DNA of 7,474 nucleotides from the NCBI GenBank assembly GCA_051008735.1, contig JBPCXH010000043.1:1-7474 (forward strand), given 5' to 3'. Shown here one piece after another: positions 6,559 through 7,474 of the stretch. The notes beneath the pieces were generated by a model. That model ran no database searches and had not been told where the DNA came from. It was given only the letters and a program-made list of their open reading frames with translations. A program made the translations under genes and the position numbers. The DNA comes from J054 sp051008735 (GTDB lineage: Bacteria > Pseudomonadota > Gammaproteobacteria > Steroidobacterales > GCA-2729495). Within the stretch, counting starts at the first letter, position 1. Every line of letters begins with the position of its first letter.

Positions 6559-6594
6559 GGACCTGGTTTGAACTCCCCAGTTCGACTCGGGTCC
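6559..6594 (+). other. Conserved long hairpin of repeat unit 2
   Basis: GGACCTGGTTTGAACT (6559-6574) pairs with AGTTCGACTCGGGTCC (6579-6594) around CCCC. Compared with unit 1, one T-G becomes C-G, one C-G becomes T-G, and the third change falls in the existing mismatch, so pairing is kept throughout. Confidence 0.6.
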
Positions 6595-6600
6595 AGCAGA

Positions 6601-6619
6601 TGGCGCGCGCAGCGCGACA
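6601..6619 (+). other. GCA-loop hairpin of repeat unit 2
   Basis: TGGCGCGC and GCGCGACA form an 8-position stem (one G-A mismatch) around GCA. Most stem bases differ from unit 1, yet stem length, loop and position are the same. Confidence 0.55.
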
Positions 6620-6627
6620 GCTGATGG

Positions 6628-6699
6628 GGAGAGAACATCGTCGCAACGCGACGATGGCCCCGAAGGGGTGAGCCGCTGCAAGCGGCGAATAATCTCTCC
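6628..6699 (+). other. Possible three-hairpin cloverleaf-like fold spanning the unit 2/3 junction
   Basis: GGAGAGA (6628-6634) can pair with TCTCTCC (6693-6699), which lies in the third tRNA 3' fragment. The enclosed bases hold three consecutive hairpins: CATCGTCGC-AAC-GCGACGATG (6636-6656), GCCCC-GAA-GGGGT (6657-6669) and GCCGCT-GCA-AGCGGC (6672-6686). The pairings are seen directly; that RNA is made and folds this way is inference. It lacks tRNA landmark bases and is not a tRNA gene. Confidence 0.4.
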
Positions 6700-6705
6700 G
6701 GGCGC
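6691..6705 (+). repeat. Third, truncated copy of the tRNA-Arg 3' end
   Basis: AATCTCTCCGGGCGC repeats the first 15 of the 19 shared bases and lacks GCCA. A terminator hairpin follows from 6724, so the order of tRNA 3' fragment then terminator is kept, but no conserved long hairpin follows before the convergent gene ends at 6773. Confidence 0.8.
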
Positions 6706-6719
6706 AAGAACTACTCAAT

Positions 6720-6757
6720 AAAAAAAGCCCCGCCGCCAACCAGGACGACGGGGCTTT
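6720..6757 (-). terminator. Rho-independent terminator of the minus-strand unknown gene (possibly bidirectional)
   Basis: GCCCCG (6727-6732) pairs with CGGGGC (6749-6754), extended by AAA/TTT outside and two further pairs inside. Read on the minus strand it ends in seven Ts (6726-6720), starting 15 bases after the stop at 6773. On the plus strand only three Ts follow, so it is weaker in that direction. Confidence 0.85.
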
Positions 6758-6772
6758 CTCATAAGCCAAACC

Positions 6773-7474
6773 CTAGTTAACCAGACTAACCGTAATCTCC
6801 CCATCCTCCCCCAGGGGAGAAACCTCCAGCTCAACACCCATGAGGTCGGCATAGGCCATATAACGAGGAATGATGTAATTGTTATGCACTTCCTCTTCCG
6901 TGAGGCCTTCAAAAATACCGACCTTCTGACTCGCCTCCATCACCCGGCTGAAGGGCGTGGTATAGGTCACACTCGTCGGGCTGTTCCACTCAAGCTGGTC
7001 AACCAGCTGAAAGAAGCACGTGGTCTGCTCGAAAATCGCCATCAGGGCGAAATCATCCCGCCCCGTCATTTTTATCGCGCTGCCAATTCGCTTCATCATG
7101 TACGCGGTGGTATCCACATCATTCTGGACCAGCTCCTCGTACATATCGGCCTGCTTGGCCAGGGACACGGCCGTCAGGTGCAGCTTCACGAGTGCATCAT
7201 TGAATTCATGCTGGTAGGAGGAATTGTGATTCATGGTTTTGACGGCCGTCAGGATATAGCGGCCCAGCGCTTCATCACTCGATTTGGAAAGATCAAGGGA
7301 GCCATCCAGTTCCTGGACCAGGGCGATGACGCCCTTGCCCAGTTCCGCTTCTTTACCTTCCAGACCCGTCGTATGATCCAGGCGGTCTTGCATGAAGGCT
7401 TCCATCTTCTTGGGGTCCTGCATGGCTTCCCGGATGGCCTCGTTGTGACTACCGGCCCATGCCGAGGCACTCAG
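6773..7474 (-). CDS. Unrecognised acidic protein (partial: N-terminus beyond right edge)
   Basis: The reading frame enters from the right edge and gives 233 residues, ending in GEITVSLVN. An ATG at 7423 exists, but the 17 codons before it are open, look coding, and GGGAAG sits only two bases from that ATG. I therefore think the true start is outside the window. The protein is acidic (35 Asp/Glu against 17 Lys/Arg after the ATG at 7423). It looks mainly helical, with no clear signal peptide or membrane segment, and ends in a short strand-like tail. Recognisable stretches such as MTGRDDFALMAIFEQTTCFF match no family I can name. By eye the gene is AT-richer than the operons to the left. It converges on the tRNA-Arg repeats and has its own terminator. 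Function unknown. Confidence 0.8.
   Translation of the reverse strand: MSASAWAGSHNEAIREAMQDPKKMEAFMQDRLDHTTGLEGKEAELGKGVIALVQELDGSLDLSKSSDEALGRYILTAVKTMNHNSSYQHEFNDALVKLHLTAVSLAKQADMYEELVQNDVDTTAYMMKRIGSAIKMTGRDDFALMAIFEQTTCFFQLVDQLEWNSPTSVTYTTPFSRVMEASQKVGIFEGLTEEEVHNNYIIPRYMAYADLMGVELEVSPLGEDGEITVSLVN

Larger units (their letters stand above)
6489..6690 (+). repeat. tRNA-derived repeat, unit 2 (expanded)
   Basis: This 202-base copy begins with an exact copy of the 19 tRNA 3' bases (6489-6507), including CCA. It then has its own terminator-like hairpin, the conserved long hairpin (6559-6594), the GCA-loop hairpin (6601-6619), CTGATGGGGAGAGA and a tail of three perfect or near-perfect small hairpins (6636-6686). 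It is longer than unit 1 mainly because of this tail. Confidence 0.85.
6337..6705 (+). ncRNA. Candidate structured RNA locus downstream of tRNA-Arg (rtT-like)
   Basis: This stretch has no believable protein gene but is densely paired: two matched long hairpins, two matched GCA-loop hairpins, and a multi-hairpin tail. The layout of repeats that each carry the last 19 bases of the upstream tRNA resembles the E. coli tyrT locus, whose repeats give rtT RNA. There is no promoter of its own that I trust, so expression would need read-through of the tRNA terminator, or processing. The strand is assumed from the tRNA. Confidence 0.3.

Noticed and set aside
6337..6705. CRISPR array or integron attC sites as an explanation of the repeats
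   Set aside because: There are only two to three copies spaced 170-200 bases apart with related, not unique, intervening sequence. The hairpin arms lack the attC GTTRRRY core, and no cas or integrase gene is present.

Overview
The window looks like chromosomal DNA from a GC-rich gammaproteobacterium, probably environmental or marine. The signs are an E. coli-like MoaB, a glyoxalase II followed at once by a CPXCG-type cysteine-rich mini-protein, and a tRNA-Arg(ACG) with encoded CCA followed by tRNA-derived repeats. I cannot name the genus. No transposase, integrase or CRISPR array is visible.

Region 1 (1-3979, minus strand) is a catabolic operon, read right to left: an omega-amino acid:pyruvate aminotransferase, a CoA-acylating (methyl)malonate-semialdehyde dehydrogenase (mmsA) and an alanine dehydrogenase (ald, cut by the left edge after 364 codons). 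The gaps are 10 and about 32-38 bases. Together they could oxidise beta-alanine or a related omega-amine. The aminotransferase moves the amino group to pyruvate, MmsA turns the semialdehyde into acetyl-CoA (or propionyl-CoA) plus CO2, and Ald turns the alanine back into pyruvate, ammonium and NADH. This closes the pyruvate loop.

Region 2 (3980-4112) is a short divergent control region. To its right on the plus strand are a stand-alone two-CBS-domain protein (4113-4547), then moaB (4641-5174), gloB (5185-5955) and a 60-residue CPXCG-like zinc-binding protein (5958-6140). The last three are packed as an operon with 10- and 2-base gaps. An 8-bp perfect inverted repeat lies just upstream of the moaB start.

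Region 3 (6141-6772) holds tRNA-Arg(ACG) and no protein gene. It is the most unusual part. The last 19 bases of the tRNA recur exactly once (6489-6507) and again as a 15-base truncated copy (6691-6705). Each copy is followed by a terminator-like hairpin, and the stretches between copies hold matched hairpins whose differences mostly keep base pairing. The layout resembles the repeats of the E. coli tyrT/rtT locus. It is either a structured RNA locus or a trace of repeated recombination at the tRNA 3' end.

Region 4 (6773-7474, minus strand) is the 3' part of a gene for an acidic protein that I do not recognise. It looks AT-richer than the other genes and ends in a strong terminator that backs onto the tRNA repeats.
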